Part shown: one piece after another, positions 12,268-23,114 of the stretch
How positions within the stretch are numbered: the first letter of the stretch is position 1
How the letters are laid out: each line of letters starts with the position of its first letter
DNA from: Branchiostoma floridae
Taxonomy: Eukaryota > Chordata > Leptocardii > Amphioxiformes > Branchiostomatidae
DNA: 64,000 nt
Assembly (NCBI RefSeq): GCF_000003815.2
Contig: NC_049994.1
Location: 6,233,521-6,297,520, forward strand
Reading direction: 5' to 3'
Notes under the pieces: generated by a model
What the model was told of the DNA's origin: nothing
What the model saw: only the letters and a program-made list of their open reading frames with translations
Database searches by the model: none
Program-made: the position numbers and the translations under genes

Positions 12268-13994
12268 CGCGCCCTAGATACATGACAATGAGTGATGGGG
12301 ATTCCCTCGCACTAGATACGGGGACACGTGTGAATTCAGGCCGAGGATATGTGTTAAGATTGGCCTTGTAGTGGAATTGTGGGAAATGTCCTCGGGGTAG
12401 ACGTATGCTGCTTTGTTTTGCAATTCACTTTGTCCCAGATATCGGGACACGAAAGAAAATTTTGCTAACTCAGTTGTGCCTAGTATGAAATAAACGGTTA
12501 CCAAACTTACCAGTAGGGAGTTATTCGGCAACTGTCGCCATTATACACCTGTCACATCTGAAAATCGATCGGACGACGATTCTGCGGCAATCGCTCTAGC
12601 CTCGCTTATAATGATACCTTTATTGCACAACAATTGTTCAAGGTACAAAGTATGGCTTATATGTGACAGGGACGGTTTTCAGGTGAAAAATACGCGCAAC
12701 CCTCTGTCGATCTTAAATATGGCCGATTTTCCATCGATGTACGTCCGAAGATCGTGGATAATGTGACAGGATATTAAGGAGTTCTTGCTATCTTGTCGTT
12801 ACCCCTCTTTCTTTTCTTTATTTTTGTCCAACCTTTATTAACATTCACATAACAGTGTACAGACATGATGATACATAGAAAAGCAATTATGATCAAGTTG
12901 TGTTGATGAGATACAAAGATTGTTGTCTATTTCTATGGCGTTATATTTAACCTGTTTCTAAAATACGCAAAATTTTTTTGACGCTTTTTTCTTTACAAAA
13001 CATACATAGATACAGCATTTAGCAATTGGGATACAAATTAATGTGAGAGTGTGGTACTAAGGATGGCAGCCTTCCGATACGCCGTATATACCCTTATTTC
13101 GTCACCCTTATTTTGTTCTGAATGAAAATACATTTATACATGTTCCAATATGTTCCAATCAGTTCCAGCGGTTTTGATTCTGATAATGTGTACGTGGATC
13201 ATTCATATCAAATTATACATATATTAAAAATGGTAACGTTTGTTCATAGAGATCAAATGAGAAACCAAAAACCTTGTGCACCACCTTCGGTTTTTTACGG
13301 TTCTTAATCAATCAAATTTGTTTCTTTCCCTTTAGTTATACTGTGTGTCGTGTCAATGTGTTGACAAGAAGCTTAATCAAGCGAAACGCACTCTCGCTAA
13401 TATCTTGAATAGGCTGGCACGAATCCCAGACAATTTTACCATTACATCTAATACCGACAATGACCGACTTAATGCAGTAATGTCTGGCTCTTGGGACTAA
13501 GTACACAGGTACTTAGCTGTATGCCGCAGCTAGGATTTCCCTCAAGAACCAAAGCGATAGAGTTATCATGCTGAAAAATCTGAGGTCTGCCGTTAAACGT
13601 AAACGTACGTGGCCGCCCGCTGTTGCCTAGTTAACGGGACACACTCAGCATGTAACCTTGCCAGAGAATCATGGGTAACTCGTCTCAAGTTCGTAAAAAC
13701 GACATGTAATATTCCCCGCTTGGAATTGTGGTTAGATGAGCGAAGAACTATGGGTAAAATCAACTAAAATATCACCTTCACCTTGTATTATGATGATCAG
13801 GTATTCCTTCCACGCTAAGTACGCCAGTACCATGATGCAAGAAGGTTTTATATCAAATTCATGCCCATGGGGCTAATTGCAAGCGAACAAAATCAAATAC
13901 ATGAAGTGATTGAAACAGATAAATAATCTAAATCCTAACATGTAAAGATTAAGTGATTGTATGTACATACAGAATATCGAATACGATTCTAAAC

Positions 13995-14291
13995 CTACAT
14001 TACTATTGCAGGGTTTGACTTCTGCTTTGAAAACCTAAAAAATATAATAAAAAATATCTCAAATTTTCTATGATAGATTGATTCGATGATCTTAGTAGGA
14101 AGTGTATCTTTTGTGTGTATTTTTAACAATGAAAAGCTTGGTGTGATCTCGGACACTCTTTCAAGTAGTCTGTTTCTTTCAATATCGAATCGGAGACATT
14201 CACAGATGACATGTGTTTTATTTTCCACTGTATTCGCTGTGCACTGCTTACAAATCCTGTCTGCAATATCACGTACTGACGAAGTATGCAA
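13995..14291 (-). pseudogene. LINE ORF2 C-terminal fragment (CR1-like)
   Basis: The minus-strand frame shows the Cys/His motif typical of the end of CR1/Jockey-type ORF2 proteins: ICKQC, then ENKTHVICECLRFD, i.e. C-x2-C...H-x3-C. No reverse transcriptase core is attached. A shorter, more decayed copy of the same stretch lies at 17275-17356. Confidence 0.65.
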
Positions 14292-14479
14292 AAATTAGTT
14301 TTACGCGGAAAGTTGAAAGTGATGTGTTCTCATTAGAAGGTAAGGCCACAGCAGGTAAATTTTATACATGGATGACATCCGCGCGCTCATTAATTTTCTC
14401 CTGATTTAAGAAAAAAATGTTTTTCTTCTTCATATAGACCAAAATGGGTGAATAGGTTGTGTTGTAAGCTAATAATGAA

Positions 14480-14830
14480 TGAATGGAGACCTTTATTGCA
14501 CATATTTGCCCCACTGGGCTAAGTACAGGTCACATGGTAACAATTATAAACATGTAACAGTGTTATAATATGTGCATATAAACGTCTCATCTAATCTAAT
14601 CTAATCCAGTACATTCGACTTCCTCTCGCTTCTTGGTAATTGCATGAATGTAGCTAGCTGTATGGTTGGTTAGAGTTGGTTTATCAAAAGCTGTCAGGAA
14701 TATAAATTTCTCTCTACTATTCAAGTATCTGAAGTGCAGAAATCTCGTAACACATTGTCAAACAAAATGCTTCTATCGCTATCATACAACGGGCAATTAA
14801 AATAACAATAGATTGTACTTAGAATTAACA
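14480..14830 (-). pseudogene. 3' end of a CR1-type LINE
   Basis: Read in complement, the frame ends ITKKREEVE and then a stop. This matches the end of the ORF2 at 53284-54249, which closes ITQEREEVE. The 3' UTR carries gcaataaaggtctcc and ends in a cattcatt repeat tail at about 14480. The upstream part is interrupted by stops. It is a 5'-truncated copy. Confidence 0.6.
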
Positions 14831-15478
14831 CTAGAGAACATGGCGTGTTTATATGTGTATGGTGTTCAGCACTAATAAGGTCCTGTTTGCTTGGCTGTTT
14901 GTTTGTTTGGCTGTGTGTTGTCCGTGATAAACAGCAGGGCCAGGTTGTTCGTCTGGGTCTCTCACACTAGTGAAATGTTAGCCACATAGTGTAAGTTATA
15001 AGTTTTGAACAACTTCGGTGATGACATTATTTTGTAACATTTATCAGATAGCAGCAAAGACGCCCAGACAAAAGTGTAATTCTCATTACCTTCGCCAAGA
15101 ATTATATTTTTGGTTATGGCATTGGTGTGTGAGTCTTTATGTAGGTTAAGGCTATATAGTTCGAGAAGCTGAGTATGTCATATGTTCCTCTGACCCCAGT
15201 GAATCTGAACCAAAGTTTGTTCACCCTAGCTTGACCTATGACCCTGATCAACCGGTCCCACAGTCTCATGGTATCAATCATGACAGTCTGTGATGAAACA
15301 AATGACTTCTGACCTGATACAATTACCTGTTCACCTGTCACAATTATCTCTTGTTCAGCCCCAGATTTGGCTTCCCTGCCACGTTGGCACCTGTTCGCAA
15401 CTCTTCGGTAGGTTACTTTTCTGTTTCTTTTATGCAAACTATGTAAGAATCATTTCATTTAACCGACCTACAAGCATA

Positions 15479-15971
15479 TACAATCAAACCTATATTAGCG
15501 GCCACCTCTGCATAGCAGCCACCTGGCCATAGTGGCCACTTTTTATCGGTCCCTTGGATTCGTAATGATTAAGAAATAGGCTTAGCGGCCACCTGTCCAA
15601 CGCGGCCACGGCCACACGATTTCCGGTCCCGTTGATACAGAAACACTGCCTATTGCAACCATACTGCAGCCTTATGTCACCCTGCACCGAGTTTGAAATT
15701 GTAGTTTGCGAGGATTTGGAGTTCCTGACAGGGTCATTTTGGTGGAAGCAGAAGGTATGCATGCCTTGAGCATTAAAGTGCAAGTCTTTGTCGGTGAATT
15801 TACTGATCGAGACAATGTTACTTGGTGAGAAAGATTAGTGGGAACTGAAATCATGTGTAGCTTGCTCATGGTCAATTGATCAACATTTTCTCTATAGTGG
15901 CCACCTGCGTGTCTATAGTGGCCATATTTCTCCAGTCCCTTGAGTGGCCGCTATAGACAGGTTTGACTGTA
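15479..15971. mobile_element. MITE-like element with CAATCAAACCT / GCGGCCAC inverted ends
   Basis: The left end tacaatcaaacctatattag is mirrored by the complement of the right end (tacagtcaaacctgtctata). Several ggccac(c) and gtcccttg blocks follow inside each arm, arranged as inverted repeats over about 100 bp. The centre is unique, with no transposase. TA lies at both ends, compatible with a TA target duplication. Confidence 0.7.
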
Positions 15972-16163
15972 TCTATGATCAGTATGCAAAAACTTCAGAG
16001 CCTAATGCGTTGTATTTTGATTAATATTTTGTTTTATTTTGTAAGACATAGCGGGTAGATACTATTAAGCGTTCCTTTGAAGTAATAAAAACGTTTGCAA
16101 AATTACTAAGTTACTACGCAAGTTACATAAAAATCCATATTAATATCACTCCTTTTTGAGGCT

Positions 16164-16400
16164 TTAGGTGCAATGAGTTGTTATCCACTGTGTCTGGGCA
16201 CGGGATTGGAAGGTGGAGCCCATCCCTCTCCTACCACCACTTTTTGCAAACGCCCATTTTATTTTACAGCGGGGTGAAGGGGGAAAAGCCTTTACAAATG
16301 ACACAAGATAAGTAGCATGGCAGAATTCGAACCCGGGACGTCCATGTTCCAAGCTCAAACACTGCTCTGTTACGCCACACGACACAACTAAACAAGGCTC
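16164..16400 (-). repeat. tRNA-derived SINE, minus strand
   Basis: In complement the segment begins tggcgtaacagagcagtg (A-box-like) followed by a consensus B box, gggttcgaattc, about 40 bp later. A body rich in aaaagcctttt-type sequence follows. This is the pol III promoter layout of a tRNA-derived SINE. It lies just upstream of the first recognised exon of the SRPBCC gene. Confidence 0.65.
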
Positions 16401-16608
16401 AAACATGGCTGTGTCTAAGTAAATTCTAGTTAATATGAAGCATAATTGCTTACATCTTACTGTTACTTTCTTTTAACTTTGAGGCCATAAACTACAGTAA
16501 TTCATTGCATCTGTTGTCATATGCTCAAGGTTTTGTTTAACTTTACACCCTTTAATTACAGCTTATAAGATCTGAATGATAATCAAGTTGTGTGCTATGT
16601 TTCTGCAG

Positions 16609-19600
16609 GTTTTCATCAAAGAGAATCCAAAGACTAACAAAAAAACGACAATGTCTCTTCAGGAATTCCTTCCTCAAATCAAGGTCCCAGAAGGTACGGT
16701 AACTTTTTAGTATTTTCGTGACATAGTTTATATATTTCGGCCATTGGAGTAATTTGTTGTAGATAATATCAAAATAGAAAGTTTTCCCTCAGCGATTGAA
16801 TACTGTAAAATGCATTTAAGTTCGCGTGGATTTACTTTCGAGGTAGCAGGAAAATTGAGTTTTCGCGGTGGTTTTAAGTTCGCGGTGGCGCCATAGACTG
16901 CAGTCTCATCCCATAATGAAAACAATGTTCGCGGTGGTTTTAATTAAAGAAAACCGCGAACATAAAACCACCGCGAACATTTCTGCATTTACAGTATCTG
17001 TATACACTGTCAGGGGTGTAAATATGACCTTTATGTCAATTTGATGGGGGAACGTCTAGGAATGTAACAAAATGTGACTTTGCCAAATATATGTGAAAGG
17101 GATCATATGAAATGTTTTATAAAAGTATAAAATGTGAATAACGCATGATTGCAAAATATTACCTAAATATTAGAGGGAAATTTTTAAATGACAGAAAAGG
17201 GGGCGTTGTCACAGACAGCTATACAATGGGAAAATAGGGCAAGGGCATGTAAGTGTCAAAAGTTCAGATTAGCCTGTTTCTTTCGGCATCGAATCGGGGA
17301 CATTCACAAATGAAATATGTTTCATTTTCCACTGCATACGTTGTGCACTGCTTAAGCTAAGGGCACAACCCGCCATACGTGCAAATGTGTGCTGTCTACG
17401 TGCCAAAACGTGGGCAATCTTTTGGTATCCGTAAGTGGTACCGCCTCGAAGGGTAAGTACCGAACTCGTAGGGAACCCGATGGATTTTGGAGCACACAGA
17501 CACGCCGTAGAACTTTACATACCGGCAAAACTTTGTGTACCATCGGGCTGCGGATTCGCCCTCCGTACGTGCCGGCAGTACGGGCGACGAGCCTGCCTTG
17601 TACAGCCTGAACGTTTTCAGAATTACGTGGCGGATGTCACCCCCCCCCCCCCCTAAAAAACGTACGGACAAAAAGCACGTACGGCGGGTTGTACCCTTAG
17701 CTTTACAGATTCTTTCGGCAACAGATAGCTTTACGTGCAACGTGTTTTATTCATTACCTATACTGTGGCCTTTACAGAGTATCTGGAGTTTGGAAAGGAG
17801 ATCACCCTGTCCCGTACAGAAGTGGTCCCGGTGTCAGCGGATTTCTACTGGTCAGGATTTGATGACTTCTTCTTCTTGGAAAGCTTCATGGGCCTGCATA
17901 AGAACATGGAGGTCATCAAAGGTAAGGCCATGTTAATTTGATTATATGCATCAGTTCGGCCGTTTCCAAAAAAAGGTTTTCAACCATACTCTAAATAGTA
18001 CAAAAAAACTTCAAAATAAGCAAATATATACCGTGGATTGCAAAACTGAATATCGAAAAACGTGTACTAATCTCATAAAAATTGCAATGTCAAAGATGTG
18101 TGAAAGAAGAAAAATGAAGGATCTATTGTTCGGTATACGGAAACCATTTTTCCGTTGATCTCACAAAAACGTTTATTACCTCAATGAAATGTCATGGAGG
18201 TTATATTTTCAGTAGCATTTGTGTGTCTTTCTGTGAACAAGATAACTCAAGAACGGCTGGATAAATTGGTTTCATACTTGGTGTGTTGGAGGGGTGTGAT
18301 GAAAGCTGAAAATAATTAGATTTTGGGCCTCCTAGCGGCTTTTCTTGGTACTGCAGCGCAACTTCCGGTTTTGCTATGTCGTGTTCTGAACAAGCTATGG
18401 TCACGAATTTTCGGGTGTTAGATAGCTCTTGTTTCTTTTATAATGATTTGCAAAACTTTCATGTCATTTTTTATTCTTCTTTTCATATTCATATTTGTCA
18501 TATTGGAACGCCATTTTTTACTCTTTAAGTGGTTAGAAATTCTAACATTATCACTATTATTGGCTTACAGGAGACGGAGGGGTTGGGTCTGTGGTCGAGG
18601 TCGACCTGATGGACGAAAGGGTCCAAAAGGAGATTGTTAAGAAGGATGACGCCACTAAGACTTGGGTCGTCGCTTTCTTGGGCAGCAGCTCTCTCTTCAC
18701 TTCTTATTCAGCTACTATCAAGGTAATTATAATCATATTCCATTAAGTATGTCGCAAGTTGCATCGTTCTAAGTGCGCTTGAATTTAGGTAGTCGCTGAA
18801 TCGAACCAATGAAGTCCTCTCTTTTTGCATACATACTCTTGCTTAAAACTTCCGATTTGCAACTAAAGATGTTATTGACTCTATTCCTTATCTTACATAT
18901 ATGTTGTAATCAAAATGATCAAATTAGCCTCAAGACGACGACCAATCAGACGTTCCCATTGAATATCAGTTTTATAAGGGGTGAATGTGCCAGTTTCTTT
19001 AGGCTATATGATAATAACGTTGATGACCTCGCGCGCTTGGCTCACTCGTTGATTTTATTCTGTGACCTTTCTCATGCGGCTGTCATGATAGATCGAAGAC
19101 GAGGTCAATGAGGCAAACAGACAAAACTTGTTTCTAAAATCAGCTCCCATTTAGGTTTCCTCCAAACCACAAATTTTCACATTATGAGATACAATGATAA
19201 ATATCATAACTAGTGTTATGGACAGCAAGATATAGCATACTATAAGGCAGATCCCATTGTCCATTAAGAGATGCAAAGACTCAACATAATAATGCAATAT
19301 TTGACGATATTTGATCATGCTCTTATTGGTCATTTTCCTAATTGGCAGTTTATCATTGGTTGAACTGCTAATTATGATGGACAACCTTTTGTTTACCTCA
19401 TTGAACCCGTTTTATATCTATCATGGCCGCCGTCTGAGAAATGTGTATACTAGTAGCAGAGCACCAGGCGTTATGGCACCATGTAAACCTCAAGGCAGGT
19501 CATTATCCCTTAAGTATTTATTGCATTGAAGGTGGATGAGGATACAAGCGAGACTGCAAAAGTTACGTTGACCCTGAGGGGAGTCATCGCCCTAAAGGAC

Positions 19601-22318
19601 GACAACAGGAGGCGAGCTCACATTGCCTACCTGATGTACATGATGCGCAACCGCATCAACAAGGTATGGAACACGTATTATCGTATCTTTGTATTCAAAA
19701 TACAACACGGGGTACCCGGGTATTCCTTAATTGCTCGAGGTACGGCCCGATAGCAGAAGGCCGTCAGGCGATCCGACGTCATCGGCCAAAATCTAACATG
19801 GCGGACCACTGTACCAGATCAAGTGTATCTACCTTATTTCGTAACTGTTTTTTTTTTATTGACAGAAGTAATAGCAGACATTGTTATTCTGTCATCTACA
19901 CTTGCTGCTACATTTTCTCTGGCATACATTGACGTTTTCTGGGAATACCCTTTTTTATGGTTCCAGCCAATACATTCACATTGATGACATGACATCATAT
20001 TACGCCATAATGACGTCAAGTTTGTTACAATACTCATATTTTACGTCTACACATAGTTTACGTCTCTGAAATTTTCTACTTGATGTTCCACTTTTTAGGT
20101 TATGGCTGTTATTGCAGATAAGAAGGACGATGAGGTGCGGATCGAGCTTGATGTGGACTGCTCCTTCAAGAAGCTGTGGGGCGCAGTGGGCGCATGGGGG
20201 GACATCTCCTGGTTTATGGACGCGACAGGCGTTGAGGTCTTACCTGATTACCAAAACAACGACCTGCGAATGAAGATCACCTACGGGACGGATGTCTCTG
20301 AGTATCGTCTGGTGGAGACGATCGACGACGACGACGACGACCCGGCTATTCTGCAGTATGAGACTGTCATCCCGGGCGTTCTGTATTATCGTGGCAAGGT
20401 AAGCACATAACACATAATTTCAAACTTAAATACATCCGTGAATAGTTCCATCAGATTGGTACGCCGCTGAGGCCGTCGGGGGCCCTGTCGATGTCTCCAT
20501 GATCAGTTTAGGGCTTGGATTCGGCGTATTTTCCTACCCGAACCCCTAGTTGATTTTAAGACGGACTTTTAAAAATTAAAAATTAATGGGGGCCCAACCC
20601 GAGCTCCAAAATAGCCCGGCAGCCGCCAGGGGTCTCGCGGGGCCCCGCCGAAAGTGCAAACAATTCGCCCGTAACTTACCCGGCCGGGACCCCTTCATAA
20701 AAATGTGACGTTAGCTTAAAAGACTCTTTTTACACCCGGCTTTATTACAGCCGATGATTCGGTTACAGTCGCAATTGCCAACAGTTATGCATAACTTCGG
20801 TTAGGGCCGTCCGTTGGGGCGACAATAGCACAAACCCAAAGATCCAGCCACAGTGCTCGCTGTGTAGAGACGGAGGCGCGTTCATACCAAACGGGCTATC
20901 ATTTAATGGGAACTATACAATATTTTCAATCTTCAATGGCACATTATTCTAATCGTTACAAAACAGTTGACATACAATCTATGAAGATTCCGGCTAATAT
21001 TTTTCACAACCTTCTTACTAAAGTAACATTTATTACGTAAAGGGCTCGAAATATTTTCCCAATGGTACAAGATACAATACATCAAACATAGTATTCACGT
21101 CTTTATCAGTCTTAATCTAATCTCTGATGAACCTTTGCATATCTGTTTTGACTCCTTTAGGTCGAGCTGTTCAAGATAGATGGGAACAAGACCAAGCTCA
21201 AGTTCACCTGCTACTTTCTTCCAAAACCTGGATCAACCCCCCACGCGGACATCAAGGCGCAGACGGAACAATGGATGAAGTGGATCCAATCAACGTTTGC
21301 TGAGAAGTATGTACTTTTGCATCCTCCTATGCAGGGACATCCAACAGCAAAACTGCCTGTCTGGATGTACCCTGCTTTCTAAACCGTCACTCTTAGTTCC
21401 TGTGGACACCCCCCCCCCCCAAAAAAAAACCCAGCTGTCAGCCAATCAGAGAATAGGCCTTTCAGTTTTCAAAAGGGATCTCGCACATATTAGGGTAAGC
21501 TCATTAATATTTATTAACAGGACGGTCAGAAACTAAATTAAGAGTGACGGTTGAGAAAGCAGGGTACAGGCGGTTTCACTGTTGGATGTCCCTGCGCAGG
21601 AGGACGGTAAATTTGTCACATCTTCCTTCCTTAATGAATCATTGTATCCCAGTGTGATTGCTCAATTGACGGACGACATCACGCGCTCATCAATTATCCC
21701 CTTATTTAAAAAAAAAACAGATTGTTACTCCTTAGTGGATGATCAACATGCTGAGTCCGGAAACTCAGCATGTTGGCTTACCCAAATGGGAAATTATGTT
21801 TCGTGGTAGCCTTGATTGTACTGGTAAAAGTGACACTGGTAAAGTAGCCATGAGCGAGGTTGAAGAAGCTACACTAGTTCGGTAGTTGTAGAAGTGACAC
21901 CTGTTTGGTAGCCCTTGTAATGTAGTTAACCAATCACACAATAATGATATAGAAAAAACAAGTGTGGTTCAGCAATAGAGCCTTGAAACCTCATTATTCA
22001 AACTGAAATTAGTAAATTGGGTAAAATGTACCTGTCAGAAACCCGTTGCTATGCCAACACGGAAAAATGACAAACTCATGGTTTTTTTAGAATTGTTGCC
22101 AACAATATTTTAGGAAAATTTATTAAGTTTCGTACTCCTAGCACACGTCATTCGGCAGCTATATGACGTCAAAGTTTGCACAGGCACTGTTAGCAGCTGA
22201 CTAAGATGGAACTCTTTCTGCTCTTTTCTTCCCTCAGCTGAAGCACTTCACCTTCAAGCTGCCAGAGGGCGTTGCTGTACCTTCACAGTTGGCTGCTTTG
22301 GACCAAGGACGTTACTGA
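16609..22318 (+). CDS. Tandem SRPBCC (START/Bet v 1-like) domain protein
   Basis: Exons: 16609-16693 (ATG at 16651), 17778-17921, 18571-18722, 19532-19663, 20099-20398, 21161-21306/7 and 22238-22318. All junctions except the last are GT-AG and in phase; about 332 residues result. The second half (exon 5 onward) has the polyketide-cyclase/SRPBCC pattern: VDCSFKKLWGAVGAWGDISW, EYRLVETIDDDDDDPAILQY, a strand pair around VLYYRGKVELFKID, then a long C-terminal helix EQWMKWIQSTFAE. The first half (EITLSRTEVVPVSADFYWSG... VVEVDLMDERV... VTLTLRGVIAL) shows the same strand-helix layout with weaker similarity. Such folds bind hydrophobic ligands; no ligand can be read from sequence. The frame is open upstream of ATG 16651 to the acceptor at 16608, so an earlier start in an upstream exon is possible. 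The last junction needs one extra G (see finding). Confidence 0.72.
16801..16996. mobile_element. Palindromic MITE, TACTGTAAA family, copy 2
   Basis: Begins tactgtaaaatgcatttaag and ends cgaacatttctgcatttacagta, the inverse arrangement of the copy at 12074-12267. The internal ttcgcggtggttttaa blocks are shared. It sits in intron 1 of the SRPBCC gene, about 110 bp past the exon 1 donor. Confidence 0.75.
17275..17356 (-). pseudogene. Short LINE ORF2 C-terminal fragment
   Basis: cctgtttctttcggcatcga and ttcattttccactgcatacg closely match the 14170-14250 stretch of the minus-strand LINE fragment at 13995-14291. Only about 80 bp survive before the next MITE begins, so the MITE probably inserted into or next to this relic. 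Confidence 0.55.
17357..17700. mobile_element. MITE with CTAAGGG(C/T)ACAACCCGCC inverted ends
   Basis: The left end ctaagggcacaacccgccat is mirrored by the complement of the right end (ctaagggtacaacccgccgt). Arms continue with tacgtgc and tacgg blocks and meet near a 12-C homopolymer at about 17641-17653. Several overlapping open frames run through it on both strands because it is GC-rich, but none resembles a protein. It lies in intron 1 of the SRPBCC gene, 77 bp before exon 2. Confidence 0.72.
18180..18432 (-). repeat. Inverted copy of the end of the 1.03-kb transposon unit
   Basis: The complement matches about 1880-2155 of the left-end transposon: the tcatggaggt hairpin, ataactcaagaacggctgga, ttggtttcatacttggtgtg, and gcaacttccggttttgctat, in the same order. 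It lies in intron 2 of the SRPBCC gene. The 28-bp TIR is not seen here. Confidence 0.7.
21323..21603. mobile_element. MITE with long inverted repeats beside exon 6 of the SRPBCC gene
   Basis: Left arm cctcctatgcagggacatcc with downstream ccctgctttctaaaccgtca is mirrored by the right arm, whose complement reads cctcctgcgcagggacatcc with ccctgctttctcaaccgtca. Arms are about 70 bp, with a C-run and A-run in the centre. It starts only about 16 bp past the exon 6 donor, so it could affect that splice site. Confidence 0.72.
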
Positions 22319-22331
22319 TGTAACGTCCTTG
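22304..22331 (+). promoter_or_regulatory. Perfect 12-bp hairpin with the stop codon in its loop
   Basis: caaggacgttac (22304-22315) and gtaacgtccttg (22320-22331) are exact complements. The four-base loop is TGAT, and its first three bases are the TGA stop of the SRPBCC gene. In mRNA this would be a 12-bp stem-loop presenting the stop codon in a tetraloop. Whether it acts on termination or mRNA stability is unknown. Confidence 0.6.
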
Positions 22332-22753
22332 TTTGGACTAACCTTGAGACATTACAGATATTACTTATATATATGAAATGGTAAAGAAAAATCCAGGCAA
22401 CGTTATGTATTTCGGTTCAGTTATACGGTTTGATGGCATTGACATCTGTCTTTATTTCTTCATTGGTTAAGTTCCGTTTAATTTTAATGATATCTATATA
22501 CTAGGGCAGCAAACCTGTTTTAACGTCATCAAATGACATTACCAAGCCCATACAAAGAAAAATAACCTCCTTTCGCTCTGAAATTCTTAAGCATCTTCTT
22601 TTCCAAATCTAAAGATCTAACAAAATAATTGTAAACAGGCGTATCATGTACAAGTATTGCATTGTATTGCTTCTGAATGGACGGTTTGTATCCATTTTGT
22701 GCTTAGCTTGCAGTCTTGCAAAATAACCGATTTCTACAATTTTGTACGGTGGT

Positions 22754-22759
22754 AATAAA
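22754..22759 (+). terminator. Possible polyadenylation signal of the SRPBCC gene
   Basis: AATAAA occurs in ggtggtaataaaatgcag, about 435 bases past the stop codon and upstream of the retrotransposon. It is the first canonical hexamer I noticed downstream on this strand. Confidence 0.35.
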
Positions 22760-22915
22760 ATGCAGTGGGAAAATCTGTGTGAAGATGTTTGATTCGTGAT
22801 GTTTCTATTAGTAGATAGTATAGTACAGTACATACTATTTTAAATGCCTGTCTCTTAAGAGAGCATCTATTTTTTTTAGTACTTGACATGTTTTGTTTTA
22901 TTAACATGTTTATAT

Positions 22916-23068
22916 GGGAGAAATTCTCCCCTTGAGAGATTTCGATTAATTGTTAACCAATTAAAGACTTGGTTTGGCCCTCCGGGTCAGGTGACTCGTA
23001 TCACGTGATTCTGTTCTCGCGCTCGTCCATTTTGTCCCTGTCAGCAGGGGAGTGAGGACGTGATCTTT
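22916..23068 (+). repeat. A1 terminal split direct repeat
   Basis: 153 bp identical to 27944-28096. It contains gggagaaattctcccc and a cagcaggggag block and ends 46 bp before the gag start codon. It is presumably the element's promoter and 5' end. Confidence 0.9.
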
Positions 23069-23114
23069 AATTTCAGTTTGTTTTGTTATTTTGCTCTCGT
23101 GGTTTTAGTCAAGC

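Larger units (their letters stand above)
8498..13994. other. Intergenic region upstream of the M41 gene
   Basis: About 5.5 kb with no supported host gene. It holds the presumed M41 promoter and 5' UTR just above 8497, a TG-microsatellite repeat (9100-9340), tandem duplications (11565-11880), a palindromic MITE (12074-12267), and a short LINE-tail-like stretch near 12605-12655 whose complement contains gcaataaaggtatcatt. Remaining open frames are below 110 codons and show no domain. Confidence 0.45.

Noticed and set aside
17352-17740. Overlapping open frames on both strands around 17.4-17.7 kb
   Set aside because: They coincide with the inverted arms of the CTAAGGG MITE; open reading is a by-product of its GC-rich palindromic sequence.
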